Source of the DNA: Bacteroidia bacterium
GTDB taxonomy: Bacteria; Bacteroidota; Bacteroidia; Bacteroidales; Bacteroidaceae
Reading direction: 5' to 3'
DNA: 41,123 nt
Assembly: GCA_009929715.1 (NCBI GenBank)
Contig: RZZX01000012.1
Span: 1-41,123 of the forward strand
Positions 33,371 to 41,067 of the stretch are shown piece by piece. A model generated the notes under the pieces. The model saw only the letters and a program-made list of their open reading frames with translations. It was not told where the DNA came from and did not search any database. Numbering within the stretch: the first letter of the stretch is position 1; each line of letters starts with the position of its first letter. The position numbers were made by a program, and so were the translations under genes.

Positions 33371-35101
33371 ATGAATGCAATAAAGAACATAACCATTGGG
33401 CAAACCGACCGACTCAATAAGCCGGTGGGCTACACCATGCTTGCCAATTTAGTGAATATAATCCCTTTCTGCCTTTCTGTTGAGGCAATCAATGTTGTCT
33501 TCCGTGCTTTCGATGGTACCGGAGCACCCTTGGATGTGCATCGACTTTGGGCATTGATCGGTATTCTTATCGGTTATATGGGAGTGATGTATTGGGCCGA
33601 ACGCGCAGCTTATCGAGCCAACTTTAGAGGGGCGTATGAGATGAGTGCTATGGGGCGTGTTGGATTAGCCGAACATCTACGCAAACTCTCATTAGGCTTT
33701 TTATCGCGTCGAGATCCAGGTGATCTCTCTTCGATGTTAATAACTGACTTTGCGATGGCCGAAACAGGCATTTCGCACCACTTACCCCAGCTGATGGGTG
33801 CTTTGGTAATGCCCGTTTTAGCCTTTCTTTCTCTCCTTTGGATGGATTGGCGGATGGCTTTGGCCATGTTTATGGCTTTGCCTTTTGCTATGGGGGTTTT
33901 GTGGCTCAGTACATGCGTGCAACAAGCATTAAGCAGTAGCCAGATTACGGCAAAGATTAATGCAGGCAACCGGCTAGAAGAGTATCTGCAAGGCATTCGG
34001 GTGATGAAAGCTTACAATCTATTAGGTGATAAATTCACTCGACTTCAAAAAGCCTTTAACGATCTTCGTCATGCTTGTATCAGACAAGAAGCTTTGCTTG
34101 GTCCGTTTATTCTATTGTCTGTTGCCCTAGTTCGTTCTGGATTAACGCTTATGATACTTTGTGGTAGCTACCTTTTGTTGGGTGGTGACTTATCGCTTCT
34201 GACATTTGTCCTATTTCTAGTGGTTGGCTCGCGAGTTTTCGATCCATTGACCTCAGCTTTAACTAATTTTGCAGAGTTTCGTTACTTCTCTATAGCCGGT
34301 GGCAGAATCCTTCGTTTGATGCAAGAACCAGAGATGGGTGGACAAGTAGAAGCCCCTGAAAGTGGTGATATCCGATTTGAACATGTCAACTTTGGCTATC
34401 AGCGTAAACGTGTTCTTAGCGATATAAACCTGACACTCCGAAAAGGAACGCTGACAGCTTTGGTTGGCCCTTCTGGTAGCGGTAAGAGTACCTTGATGAA
34501 ACTTTGTGCTCGATTCTATGACCCACAGAAAGGGCATGTCCTGTTCAATGGGATCGATATGCGATCCATCGATCCAGAAGCCTTGATGAAACACATCTCT
34601 ATGGTTTTTCAAGACGTTTATCTTTTTCAAGATACCATTCGCAACAACATTCGTTTCGGAAAATCTGAAGCCACCGATGAAGAGGTGATAGAAGCTGCCC
34701 GAGAGGCTTGTTGTCATGACTTTATTAGTCGTCTACCTAAAGGTTATGACACCCTCGTAGGGGAAGGCGGCTGTACACTATCTGGTGGAGAAAAACAGCG
34801 TATCTCTATTGCGCGGGCTATTCTGAAAAATGCGCCGATTGTTTTGCTCGATGAAGCGACTGCTTCGCTCGATCCAGAAAATGAGGTTGATGTACAAAAA
34901 GCGATCAACCGCCTGATCGATGGGCGCACAGTGGTCGTTATTGCTCATCGTTTAAAGACGATACGTTATGCCGATACGATTGTTGTCCTAAACGAAGGAG
35001 AGGTGGTTGAATTAGGAACTCACGATGACTTATTGACTCGCCAAGGCCTCTATCACCAGCTTTGGAGTATCCAAGAAAAAACCTCGGGATGGACCATTTA
35101 G
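33371..35101 (+). CDS. ABC exporter-fold half-transporter (permease + ATPase), second of a pair
   Basis: This is the second half-transporter with 576 residues: membrane domain at about 20-310, then NBD with Walker A GPSGSGKST (366-374), LSGGEKQR and Walker B LLDEATASLDPENE, H-loop IAHRL. Both NBDs of the pair keep the catalytic glutamate after Walker B, so neither is degenerate, unlike many heterodimeric exporters. The gene begins 6 nt after the first and is its obvious partner. The large terminator at 35125-35169 ends the operon. Confidence 0.9.
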   Translation: MNAIKNITIGQTDRLNKPVGYTMLANLVNIIPFCLSVEAINVVFRAFDGTGAPLDVHRLWALIGILIGYMGVMYWAERAAYRANFRGAYEMSAMGRVGLAEHLRKLSLGFLSRRDPGDLSSMLITDFAMAETGISHHLPQLMGALVMPVLAFLSLLWMDWRMALAMFMALPFAMGVLWLSTCVQQALSSSQITAKINAGNRLEEYLQGIRVMKAYNLLGDKFTRLQKAFNDLRHACIRQEALLGPFILLSVALVRSGLTLMILCGSYLLLGGDLSLLTFVLFLVVGSRVFDPLTSALTNFAEFRYFSIAGGRILRLMQEPEMGGQVEAPESGDIRFEHVNFGYQRKRVLSDINLTLRKGTLTALVGPSGSGKSTLMKLCARFYDPQKGHVLFNGIDMRSIDPEALMKHISMVFQDVYLFQDTIRNNIRFGKSEATDEEVIEAAREACCHDFISRLPKGYDTLVGEGGCTLSGGEKQRISIARAILKNAPIVLLDEATASLDPENEVDVQKAINRLIDGRTVVVIAHRLKTIRYADTIVVLNEGEVVELGTHDDLLTRQGLYHQLWSIQEKTSGWTI

Positions 35102-35124
35102 TATGAGGCTGAATTTCTAAAAAA

Positions 35125-35169
35125 AACGCCACGACACACAAGGGGCATTTGCCGGTGTGTCGTGGCGTT
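35125..35169. terminator. Bidirectional terminator between the ABC pair and phnA-like gene
   Basis: A perfect 15-bp stem AACGCCACGACACAC / GTGTGTCGTGGCGTT with a 15-nt loop has A-run on the left and TATTTATT on the right. The flanking genes converge. Confidence 0.88.
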
Positions 35170-35195
35170 ATTTATTGTGTGGTCCGTTAAGTAAT

Positions 35196-35528
35196 CTATT
35201 TCTTCAAAAAGCAAGTTTTAAGAACAATGCTGCTGCCCTCTATCTTGCAGTCCACCTCTTCCGGGTTTTCAGTTAGTCGGATACTCTTAACCTTAGTGCC
35301 GCGTTTGATAACCATAGACGACCCTTTTACTTTCAAATCTTTAATAACAGTCACCGCATCACCATCCAGTAATTCTGCACCATTGCTATCGCGTGCCACA
35401 TCCGGTTCTGTTTCTGCAGCAGCCTGATCAGGATTAAACTCATTAAAGCAATCGGGGCATACGTAAAGTGAACCATCGAAATAGGTATTTTCACTTTGAC
35501 ATTTGGGGCATTTTGGAATTTCGCTCAT
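35196..35528 (-). CDS. phnA: PhnA/YjdM-family zinc-ribbon protein
   Basis: This 110-residue protein has an N-terminal zinc ribbon with Cys7, Cys10, Cys24 and Cys27 (CPKC...CPDC) and a C-terminal KOW-like beta domain (DAVTVIKDLKVKGSSMVIKRG and VDCKIEGSSIVLKT). This is the PhnA (alkylphosphonate operon protein, YjdM) family. Despite the name, it is not shown to degrade phosphonates, and no phn genes are here. Its cytoplasmic role is unknown. It is a single gene on the minus strand, with its promoter box at 35561-35568. Confidence 0.92.
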   Translation of the reverse strand: MSEIPKCPKCQSENTYFDGSLYVCPDCFNEFNPDQAAAETEPDVARDSNGAELLDGDAVTVIKDLKVKGSSMVIKRGTKVKSIRLTENPEEVDCKIEGSSIVLKTCFLKK

Positions 35529-35560
35529 CTCTTTTTCTTTAAAAATTATATATAATTCCG

Positions 35561-35568
35561 CAAAGATA
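35561..35568 (-). promoter_or_regulatory. -7 box of the phnA-like promoter (TATCTTTG)
   Basis: On the minus strand TATCTTTG matches TAnnTTTG and lies 32 nt before the ATG at 35528. Confidence 0.5.
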
Positions 35569-35765
35569 GCTCTTTTTAGTAGGCTTTACAAATGTAATCT
35601 AGCAGTCGCTCCGTTTTTGGCGAACCTTAACCTCTTTTTAAACTGATTAGCTGGTACCTATTTACACTCCCTTATACTCATTAATTGATGAACTATAATT
35701 ACCTATTTCAAGGGATTGACTAGTTCTAATTTATTATAGACCTTTGTCGGATAAAAACTAAGAAT

Positions 35766-36560
35766 ATGAATGTAGAATTATCCGGTGTGCCAGAAACCTT
35801 GCTCATTACTGTTCGTGCTAGAGCCGAAGAGACGCTTCGTACAGATGCTTTATTATCCGATTCGTATGCTGTAGATATTTTAACTAAGCTGGAACCAGAG
35901 CTATCCTCCAAACGTTGTGTGGCTCGCTCTTCGCAAGTAGGTGTTGTTATTCGTACGTTGATTTTCGACCGAATAACCGTCGATTTTCTCAAGCGCCATC
36001 CCGATGGCGTTGTGGTGGCGTTAGGCTGCGGACTTGATGCCCGTTTTGAACGATTACAACTGCCTTGTACCTGCTGGTTTGATTTAGATGTCCCTGAATC
36101 GATGTGCGTCCGTCAAGCTTTCTTTCATGAGAAAGACAACTATAAAATGCTTGCTAAATCGATGCTCGATAGGAGCTGGATGGATGAAATCCCTTTGAAT
36201 AAGCACTTGTTGATACTATCAGAGGGAGTCTGGATGTATTTTCATGAAGACGAGGTTCGAAAGCTCTGTTTAGATATACTTCATCGCTTTCCACAAGCCG
36301 AGCTTGTTTTCGACACAATTCCCACTTTTCTAGCGAAACGATCTAATTTACATTCCGAAGTTAGGAAGTACAATGCCCCTTTTCATTGGGGATTAGATGA
36401 GGTAGACGATCTCAAGAAGTGGCACAATGCGATAAAAATAATCAGTGTCGATTACGTTATGAATCAACACCTTAAACGTTGGCCACTCAGTATGCGGTTG
36501 CTTCGTCTGATTCCTAAAATCAACAAAGGGACTAAAGTTGTTCATCTCGCATTAGAGTGA
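35766..36560 (+). CDS. Class I SAM-dependent O-methyltransferase (LCM/TcmP family)
   Basis: This 264-residue cytoplasmic methyltransferase belongs to the leucine carboxyl methyltransferase / TcmP polyketide O-methyltransferase group (COG3315). Seen: the N-terminal TLRTDALLSDSYAVDIL, the SAM motif I VVALGCGLDARFERL near residue 80-95, the following acidic WFDLDVPE, and the ILSEGVWMYFHEDEV signature of the family. The substrate cannot be inferred; no biosynthetic cluster is adjacent. It stands alone, convergent with the BACON lipoprotein gene 22 nt downstream. A role in small-molecule or leucine carboxyl methylation is possible. Confidence 0.85.
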   Translation: MNVELSGVPETLLITVRARAEETLRTDALLSDSYAVDILTKLEPELSSKRCVARSSQVGVVIRTLIFDRITVDFLKRHPDGVVVALGCGLDARFERLQLPCTCWFDLDVPESMCVRQAFFHEKDNYKMLAKSMLDRSWMDEIPLNKHLLILSEGVWMYFHEDEVRKLCLDILHRFPQAELVFDTIPTFLAKRSNLHSEVRKYNAPFHWGLDEVDDLKKWHNAIKIISVDYVMNQHLKRWPLSMRLLRLIPKINKGTKVVHLALE

Positions 36561-36581
36561 GAAAAGCGCTTTAGCCTTTAA

Positions 36582-37838
36582 CTAGCTAGGGAACTCCATT
36601 TCACGGGTCGAAAAATTTTCCAAATCAGTCAGTTCAAATTCGATAGGGTAAATATCGGTATAGATGTTTTTAATTGCTTCTTTATAAGACTCTATTGCTT
36701 CGAGATGCCCTTTTCGGATTTGAATTTTATGGTCGATGAAATAGACATGAGAGATATCTGTTTCTGCGATAAGGTTGAGTTCCTCTTGCGAAAGTTTATC
36801 ATTGACTATCACCTTATTAATGGTTGCCTTAATCTTTTTGAAATGTATGTTCGATTCGGCAATCAACAATCCTATTTTACCATAACTTATTTGGTTGATG
36901 TATGAGATACCTTTAGTTTTATCTGCATCCTTTAGTTTTTCTTTGAGGAGCGTAATTGGAAAATCTAGTTGTAAGTTGAATAACACCTCTTTGAACGAAA
37001 AGATGACTCCATATTTTTTCTTCATCTCTTGCTGTCTAAACGAGACACCCGATAAAACTTCATCTAGTGCGGCACCTAAGTTGATAACTCCTAGATGATG
37101 TAATTGTTGATAGGTATAAAATTCTACAATTCCATTGTCGGCTGTAAAAGATTGCATTTGAGTTGGCCTTTCAGCTAAGATCATTTGCGCAAAAGCTTGT
37201 TGCTCATTTAGCGAAGGTGTATAAGATTTAATTAGGTATTTTCCCTTAATAGATGTATTCGAAAACATATCTACCGTATTGAATTGATAGTCGGTAAATG
37301 TCGAGAACGCTCTGTTTGATGATGCTTTGTGGCAGAGTAAATTTCCAAGAAAGATTTTATTTTTCAGATCCGCATTAATAAATGACTTCATTGTTTTGAT
37401 AATGTATCCTTCTTTGGAGAATGTTGGTAGGATCGAATTAAATGCGAAAATAGGCAATTGAAGTTTTGGAGAGATATCTTTAAGTCCTTCCTGAGCTACA
37501 TGCAGCGTTTGCGAATGGCTCCCCGTCGTAATCACTAAGTCCACAATTCGACCTTCCATCTTTCTGTTCTCAACCACAGCAATAGTGGTTTGAGTTGAGG
37601 CATCGCCTGAAGTTGGTGTCATAATGAGCCAATCAGGACTGTTTTTGACCTTCCATTGCCCAGTTGTGGAGATTTTTAAAAAAACTTTACCACCGTTGAT
37701 GTCGAAGGTGAAACTGTTTTGGTCTATTTCTATTGTTGGTTCCAAAAGGTTGATCTCTTCTTTTGTAGAATCACAAGAAAAAAGGAATGATGCTCCTGAA
37801 AATAAGAGAAGTATCGTTTTAATGAACGCTCTTTTCAT
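36582..37838 (-). CDS. BACON-domain lipoprotein with CDC-like (thiol-activated cytolysin fold) C-terminal part
   Basis: The 418-residue protein has a lipoprotein signal ending in the lipobox LFSC with Cys22. It is followed by STKEE, which resembles the Bacteroidetes lipoprotein export signal for surface display. Residues about 33-118 form a BACON domain (QWKVKNSPDWLIMTPTSG ... LHVAQEG). The C-terminal 290 residues look like domains 1-3 of cholesterol-dependent cytolysins. GVSFRQQ...YGVIFSFKEVLFNLQLDFP (265-294) matches the CDC stretch ending KQIFYTVSAQLP, ISYINQISYGKIGLLIAES (311-329) matches VSNVAYGRTIYVKLE, and ISHVYFIDH plus the end of the chain follow the same order. Domain 4 with the membrane-binding undecapeptide is missing. 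This is a by-eye comparison; BACON plus unknown domain is the cautious reading. Monocistronic with a TACTTTTG box. Confidence 0.72.
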   Translation of the reverse strand: MKRAFIKTILLLFSGASFLFSCDSTKEEINLLEPTIEIDQNSFTFDINGGKVFLKISTTGQWKVKNSPDWLIMTPTSGDASTQTTIAVVENRKMEGRIVDLVITTGSHSQTLHVAQEGLKDISPKLQLPIFAFNSILPTFSKEGYIIKTMKSFINADLKNKIFLGNLLCHKASSNRAFSTFTDYQFNTVDMFSNTSIKGKYLIKSYTPSLNEQQAFAQMILAERPTQMQSFTADNGIVEFYTYQQLHHLGVINLGAALDEVLSGVSFRQQEMKKKYGVIFSFKEVLFNLQLDFPITLLKEKLKDADKTKGISYINQISYGKIGLLIAESNIHFKKIKATINKVIVNDKLSQEELNLIAETDISHVYFIDHKIQIRKGHLEAIESYKEAIKNIYTDIYPIEFELTDLENFSTREMEFPS

Positions 37839-37866
37839 GATTTATTAATTATAAGGTTTTGATTTT

Positions 37867-37874
37867 CAAAAGTA
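37867..37874 (-). promoter_or_regulatory. -7 box of the BACON lipoprotein gene (TACTTTTG)
   Basis: TACTTTTG on the minus strand matches TAnnTTTG and lies 28 nt before the ATG at 37838. Confidence 0.45.
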
Positions 37875-37990
37875 TCTGTTTATTTTCTGAAAGGAGGGGT
37901 GTTGTTATTACTAATTTGATGCAATATAACAATGTTTAACACGAAGAGCTGTTGGCTAACTTTTGTTGGCTTTATTCTGATTAATTTGTT

Positions 37991-37998
37991 TATCTTTG
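37991..37998 (+). promoter_or_regulatory. -7 box of the cobB promoter (TATCTTTG)
   Basis: TATCTTTG matches TAnnTTTG, with TTGG (37966-37969) 21 nt upstream. It is followed by a G/C-richer leader (37998-38054) with GGTC...GACC arms that may fold, but that does not contain recognisable cobalamin-riboswitch core sequence. Confidence 0.5.
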
Positions 37999-38054
37999 GG
38001 CCGGTCCAACTCCGATAAGGGGCGAAACCGATCATTGACCAGACACATTAATTT

Positions 38055-39437
38055 ATGATGAATCGAAATAGATCACAGTTTTTGATTGCTGCACCCACTT
38101 CAGACAGTGGAAAAACCACTGTTTGTAGAGGATTGATGGAGCTATTTGCCGGCAAAGGGCTGAAAGTACAACCCTTCAAGTGCGGTCCCGATTACATTGA
38201 CACGAAGTTTCATGAGCGCGCTTGTGGGCAACCATCGGTCAACTTAGACCTATTTATGTCCTCAGCGGAGCATCTTCGTGAACTATATGAAACCATGTCG
38301 GCCAATGCTGACTTATGCATCGTAGAAGGCATGATGGGTATGTTCGACGGCTATGATCGTTCCGAAGGCTCATCGGCCGCCATTGCACGTTTGCTGCAAA
38401 TACCTGTCATCTTAGTTGTTGATGCGCATGCTAGTGCCTATTCCGCTGCTGCATTGATTAGTGGCTTTCGTGATTTCGATCCGAGCATTCACCTCATCGG
38501 AGTCATCTTCAATAAAGTCAGTGGTCCGGCTCATGCCGAAATTCTTCGTGGAGTCTGTCACGATTTAGGCATTGAGTATTTTGGTAGCCTCTTGCGTCGC
38601 GACACTTTGACCACCGATTCACGCTATCTTGGGCTTGATTTCTCTGCCGATGAGGCTGTTCCCTCACTGTCGGCCATCATGGAAGAAGATCTTCTTTGGG
38701 AAAGCCTACTTGAGGCAACCGCTATCACACTACCTGTTGATGCCAGCGCTCTTTCACCATCTAAAATAGTGGAACGCTCATCAGAAGCTCTTGAACAGAA
38801 TCAAGAGAAGTCCTTGTTCCCTTTTTCGAAGATTTCAGAGAAACCGATGCACATTGTGATAGCCCGTAATGCCGATGCTTTTTCATTTATCTATACCGAG
38901 CATTTAACCATTTTATCCCGTTTAGGGAAACTCTTTTTTATCGACCCAGAACAGGCTACAGAACTGCCTGAAAAAACCGACTTGCTCTATCTACCAGGTG
39001 GTTATCCTGAGAAACACGCCGAAGCATTGAGTCGAAATAAGTTGCTTTGTGAAGACATTAAACGCTATATTGAAGAAGAAGGACGTGTGTTGGCCGAATG
39101 TGGCGGTATGATCTATCTCTCTCAAGGCATCCAGATGGACGATGCTTTTTATCCAATGGTTGGAGCCTTTCCGTTTAGCATTGATTCCACTCCAAAAGGC
39201 AAGCGACTGACATTGGGGTACCGACAGTTAGAATATCGTGGCATCTCTCTGCGTGGCCATGAGTTCCATTTTACTCAAATAGCAGAAGGCGAAGAAGGCT
39301 TGTTGCCTAGTATTGCACCAATTCATAACGCTGCTGGCGAAGAGGTTTCGGCTTCTATTTATCGGTACAAAAACGCCATTGCCGGATACACCCATTTGTA
39401 TTGGGGAGGAATTAATCCACTCTCGCTGTTCGATTAA
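38055..39437 (+). CDS. cobB: Cobyrinate a,c-diamide synthase
   Basis: This ATP-dependent glutamine amidotransferase amidates carboxyls a and c of cobyrinate in cobalamin synthesis (CobB/CbiA). The N-terminal P-loop synthetase domain shows APTSDSGKTTVCRGL and the conserved FKCGPDYIDTKFH and VEGMMGMFDGYD. The C-terminal type-I glutaminase domain has LYLPGGYPEKHAEAL and the nucleophile Cys in AECGGMIYL. At 460 residues it is normal in length. Anaerobes use it before cobalt ring completion as CbiA. No other cobalamin gene is in the window, so it is an orphan here. It is followed by a hairpin at 39486-39526. Start: two ATGs at 38055 and 38058; the first is used. Confidence 0.95.
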   Translation: MMNRNRSQFLIAAPTSDSGKTTVCRGLMELFAGKGLKVQPFKCGPDYIDTKFHERACGQPSVNLDLFMSSAEHLRELYETMSANADLCIVEGMMGMFDGYDRSEGSSAAIARLLQIPVILVVDAHASAYSAAALISGFRDFDPSIHLIGVIFNKVSGPAHAEILRGVCHDLGIEYFGSLLRRDTLTTDSRYLGLDFSADEAVPSLSAIMEEDLLWESLLEATAITLPVDASALSPSKIVERSSEALEQNQEKSLFPFSKISEKPMHIVIARNADAFSFIYTEHLTILSRLGKLFFIDPEQATELPEKTDLLYLPGGYPEKHAEALSRNKLLCEDIKRYIEEEGRVLAECGGMIYLSQGIQMDDAFYPMVGAFPFSIDSTPKGKRLTLGYRQLEYRGISLRGHEFHFTQIAEGEEGLLPSIAPIHNAAGEEVSASIYRYKNAIAGYTHLYWGGINPLSLFD

Positions 39438-39485
39438 GCTCTTTATTGAATAGCCCCTCTCGGCGGTCGCTGATAATCTTTTTAT

Positions 39486-39526
39486 AACACGCCCTCGATG
39501 AAAGAATTCTTATCGAGGAGCGTGTT
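39486..39526. terminator. Hairpin after cobB
   Basis: Arms AACACGCCCTCGAT (39486-39499) and ATCGAGGAGCGTGTT (39512-39526) pair with a small internal mismatch. No T-run follows on the plus strand; an A/T-rich CTTTTTAT precedes it. Probably a weak terminator or mRNA 3' structure. Confidence 0.5.
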
Positions 39527-39545
39527 CAACAAAACAGCTCTAATT

Positions 39546-39737
39546 TTAATAGGCTTCGTATGTTTTTTTAAACACTTTATTCGCTTGGAGGTTTACATTC
39601 TTCAAGCCGATAGAGTAGGGCCGTACCTCTCCTTTACTCATCACTTTAGGCACTGTTGATTTTGGGTACGACACGCAGATAAAGCGGTTGTCCTTCACCA
39701 GCCTATTCGGCATCCACTGTAGGATAAAGATCATCAT
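39546..39737 (-). pseudogene. Possible C-terminal remnant of an unidentified gene
   Basis: A 63-codon frame on the minus strand reads protein-like to its end (IGLKNVNLQANKVFKKTYEAY) but begins abruptly. A neighbouring frame just upstream (MNLYDDLYPTVDAE then stop) also looks protein-like, suggesting a frameshifted fragment of a larger gene. I do not recognise the family. It may equally be chance. Confidence 0.3.
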
Positions 39738-39847
39738 AGAGATTCATCATGCTGTTTGCTTTAGAGTTAGATGACACTAGTGGTGTATTAACAAAAGCTA
39801 CTGTTTTCCATTGCAAGAGCTAAGCTGTAAAGATGCGATGGTTTAAT

Positions 39848-39938
39848 CGTTAGCCTATAGGCATTCTTTCGTTAGCCTATAGGCAATGTTTCGTTAGCCT
39901 ATAAGCAATGTTTCGTTAGCCTATAGGCTAACGATTAA
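39848..39938. repeat. Four tandem 22-bp repeats with a palindromic core
   Basis: Copies of cgttagcctataggca plus a 6-nt spacer (ATGTTT or TTCTTT) start at 39848, 39870, 39892 and 39914, exactly 22 bp apart. Each holds the 10-bp palindrome GCCTATAGGC (the third has GCCTATAAGC). The fourth ends by folding back: GCCTATAGGCTAACGATTAA (39919-39938) is the exact complement of TTAATCGTTAGCCTATAGGC that begins the array (39843-39862). There is no spacer diversity, so it is not CRISPR. It lies in a gene-poor stretch and looks like iteron, protein-binding or recombination-prone DNA. Confidence 0.85.
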
Positions 39939-40174
39939 GCAGTAACCAATAAAAGTACTAAAGATTGCGAATGGAAGCAGTAGAAATAGCTCTTTTTGAA
40001 TAACTTAGCACGTCTTGTTCAGAGTGTTTAACTGGATATTTGGATGGATGCCCTAATGGAATAATTTAAAAGACACTAAGAGAATACCTAAGACTATGGG
40101 AAGAGGAAGTGAAATTTGCACAATTGCTGCGTAAATATTAGTTAAATGTTTAACGAACTATTATAATTGTATAC
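39939..40174. other. Intergenic stretch without recognisable gene
   Basis: No convincing open frame or RNA gene was seen. A possible promoter-like TTTG...TATCTTTT occurs at 40184-40198, just inside the next small open frame. Confidence 0.4.
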
Positions 40175-40333
40175 ATGGCACTATTTGCGTTATCTTTTTT
40201 GAAGAAAAAGCTGATTTCTGAGAGAAAATCTGTAACTTTGTGTATTGGCATAGGGTTGGGTGTTTTTTTTGATTTGGTACTCCAAAGTTACTCATTTTCG
40301 TGGTATGCAGAAATCCTTATGCTTCTTTTATAA
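40175..40333 (+). CDS. Possible small membrane protein (52 codons)
   Basis: The frame starts at ATG 40175 and ends at TAA 40331-40333. It encodes a basic N-terminus (LKKKLISERK) and one hydrophobic segment (TLCIGIGLGVFFDLVL, residues about 21-36), ending in a second hydrophobic stretch (ILMLLL). No Shine-Dalgarno is clear. This small hydrophobic frame may be a real small protein or chance; confidence is low. Confidence 0.25.
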   Translation: MALFALSFLKKKLISERKSVTLCIGIGLGVFFDLVLQSYSFSWYAEILMLLL

Positions 40334-40492
40334 GATTATGTAGATGCTAATTTTAACTTGCAAAACTAGGATTAGATACTCATTTTCTTTGTGGTAGCGT
40401 AAACGAGGTACGAGAAATAGAAGGTAATGTCAAGTTGAGAGAAAACTATGAATTTGGCAAGAATAGCAATAGCAATAGAAAATGAATTATAT
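40334..40492. other. Short stretch before the CPDC protein
   Basis: Nothing certain is seen. No good TAnnTTTG box was found close to the downstream start. Confidence 0.3.
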
Positions 40493-40786
40493 ATGACAAA
40501 AGTGTTTGTGATGGCTACCTGTCCTGATTGTACACAGGTGAAAATTCAATTGGCTGATAACCCCAACTATGAGCTAATTGACATTGGTGAGCATGTAAGA
40601 AATCTAAAACAGTTCTTAGCTATACGAGATAACAACGCAGCCTTTGATCCAATCAAGGCTAATGGCGCCATAGGTATTCCATGTTTTGTTTTTGAGGATG
40701 GAGATGTTCAGTTCTCTATAGATGATATAGTTATTAAGGCTATTCCTGAAGGTGATTCCTGTTGTTTGTATGATAAAGGCTGCTAA
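40493..40786 (+). CDS. Glutaredoxin-related thioredoxin-fold protein (CPDC)
   Basis: This 97-residue protein has an N-terminal beta strand and a CPDC redox motif (Cys10-Cys13 in VFVMATCPDCTQV), then a helix and the conserved cis-proline region GIPCFVFEDGDV, typical of glutaredoxin-like proteins. The C-terminus holds CCLYDKGC, extra cysteines that may bind metal or thiols. I chose the ATG at 40493; the longer frame from 40448 adds 15 residues that do not fit the fold. No signal peptide is seen. The DUF1294 gene starts 6 nt after the stop and is probably cotranscribed. Confidence 0.85.
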   Translation: MTKVFVMATCPDCTQVKIQLADNPNYELIDIGEHVRNLKQFLAIRDNNAAFDPIKANGAIGIPCFVFEDGDVQFSIDDIVIKAIPEGDSCCLYDKGC

Positions 40787-40791
40787 TTGCG

Positions 40792-41067
40792 ATGGATCGT
40801 ATTTATCAAATCATCTTATACTATCTGCTTGGCATCAATGTACTCACATTGATACTTTTTGGTGTTGACAAACTTAAAGCTAAGAAACATTGGTGGAGAA
40901 TACCAGAATCAACATTGCTTATTCTTGCAGTTGTTGGTGGTAGTATTGGAGCTGTAGCTGGTATGTATGTTTTTCGTCACAAAACGATGCGTGAAAAATT
41001 CTATATTGGCATTCCTTTTATCATTTTGATTCAATTGGGTATCATCATTTATATGCTTACAAAATAA
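40792..41067 (+). CDS. DUF1294-family small membrane protein
   Basis: This 91-residue inner-membrane protein has about three hydrophobic segments (8-24, 41-60, 71-88). The family signature FGVDKLKAKKHWWRIPES after the first helix and GGSIGAVAGMYVFRHKT in the second identify DUF1294. No function is established. It follows the CPDC protein in a likely two-gene operon and ends 56 nt before the window edge. Confidence 0.9.
   Translation: MDRIYQIILYYLLGINVLTLILFGVDKLKAKKHWWRIPESTLLILAVVGGSIGAVAGMYVFRHKTMREKFYIGIPFIILIQLGIIIYMLTK

Noticed and set aside
34259-34717. 152-codon open frame on the minus strand inside the second ABC gene
   Set aside because: Antisense shadow; the plus frame has Walker motifs and a full NBD.
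37998-38054. Cobalamin riboswitch upstream of cobB
   Set aside because: The leader is only about 57 nt and lacks the B12-box and conserved core that would be expected.
39848-39938. CRISPR array
   Set aside because: The repeat unit is 22 bp with only 6-nt near-identical spacers, so there are no variable spacers; no cas genes nearby.
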